DNA from: Plantago elongata
Lineage: Eukaryota > Streptophyta > Magnoliopsida > Lamiales > Plantaginaceae
NCBI GenBank assembly: GCA_036897095.1
Contig: JAYMSP010000011.1
Span: 1 to 64,000, forward strand
Length of the DNA stretch: 64,000 nt
Direction of reading: 5' to 3'
Positions 63,529 to 64,000 of the stretch are shown one piece after another. Numbering within the stretch: position 1 is the first letter of the stretch; the number at the start of each line of letters is the position of its first letter. Under the pieces are notes generated by a model. The model saw nothing but the letters and a program-made list of their open reading frames with translations. It was not told the DNA's origin and did no database searches. A program made the position numbers and the translations under genes.

Positions 63529-64000
63529 TTCGTAAACTTCGTAACTAATTATATTATATGGTACTACCACCTTATAGCTCATAACCTCAACTAGTATCAA
63601 CTTATAACTCAAGTAATGTCGGGGTTCAACCATAATCACTTTATAACTCCAGTAGTACATTAAAATGTTCGATTTTTCCGGTCCTTTAATGTTAAGGGAA
63701 AGAATGACGTATTTCCATATTTCATGTGAGAATGACAAGGAATTTCTCACTAAGGTTCACGACTTTTGAACTCCATGTTCCTGAACTTTGTAAGTGTTTT
63801 CCATACTTTCCATATTTTTGATATTATGTATTTTGTTGGTAGCTTTGCTAGGTTTTCCAGTTTAATAGAAATCCTTGTTCCAGAACTATATTTTATGTTT
63901 TCATAAATTGAATTTCGTTTATGGTGTAAGGTAACAATATATTGGATTTTCTTCTAGCATAGTCTCGAAACTTGGGATAATTTTATGTGATATAATTCGA
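63529..64000. other. Window end, no gene seen
   Basis: AT-rich. A short tandem motif (TTATAACTC followed by 'aa-ta-t') occurs at about 63570-63655. Nothing else is supportable. Confidence 0.5.

Overview
This is a stretch of a plant nuclear genome, from a eudicot (possibly an asterid, but only weakly supported). The evidence is AT-rich intergenic DNA, genes with many GT-AG introns, typical plant families (JAZ, MIR396, DIN10-like raffinose synthase, P-class PPR) and abundant plant MITEs. Gene models were built by hand from splice signals plus remembered family sequences; all exon phases close without internal stops.

Layout. 1-291 is the end of a CACTA transposon. 521-751 is a Stowaway-type MITE. 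About 870-2160 looks like a solo LTR. 4095-7385 (+) is a five-exon DIN10/SIP-like GH36 gene with a probable organelle transit peptide and a second possible promoter inside exon 1. 8706-10477 (+) is a frame-broken P-class PPR gene. 11806-14216 (-) is SNAP43/SNAPC1, a subunit of the snRNA promoter-binding complex. 16411-17026 holds an unrecognised acidic reading frame.

From 17 to 23.5 kb I see no gene, only MITE fragments. 23767-23890 (+) is a canonical MIR396 hairpin preceded by a TATA box. 24-29 kb is gene-poor, with short tandem duplications and a tRNA-derived SINE-like element. About 28940-30941 is a PIF/Harbinger-type DNA transposon that keeps only the Myb/SANT ORF1 and ends in five consecutive hairpins.

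31517-49459 (-) is NUP107, a 24-exon gene of about 18 kb encoding 1067 residues. Its first intron carries a roughly 180-bp satellite-like array of about 14 units, itself split by a TIR element. One of its introns appears to be GC-AG. 50699-51305 is a hAT MITE. 52423-52893 is a Harbinger-like element with a GC-rich hairpin. 53172-54515 (-) is a JAZ (TIFY10-type) repressor of jasmonate signalling, with a Jas-intron and a C-terminal LxLxL motif. 55-64 kb is mostly MITEs, a minisatellite, a perfect 23-bp inverted repeat at 61.5 kb and a decayed CDK-like kinase fragment at 63.1-63.5 kb.

The genes do not form a cluster with a shared pathway. They are independent loci: carbohydrate remobilisation, snRNA transcription, nuclear pore, jasmonate repression and growth-regulating miRNA. 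I saw no clearly new biological system. The most unusual structures are the intronic satellite in NUP107, the possible two-promoter design of the DIN10-like gene, the serial-hairpin terminus of the Harbinger element and the GC-AG intron.
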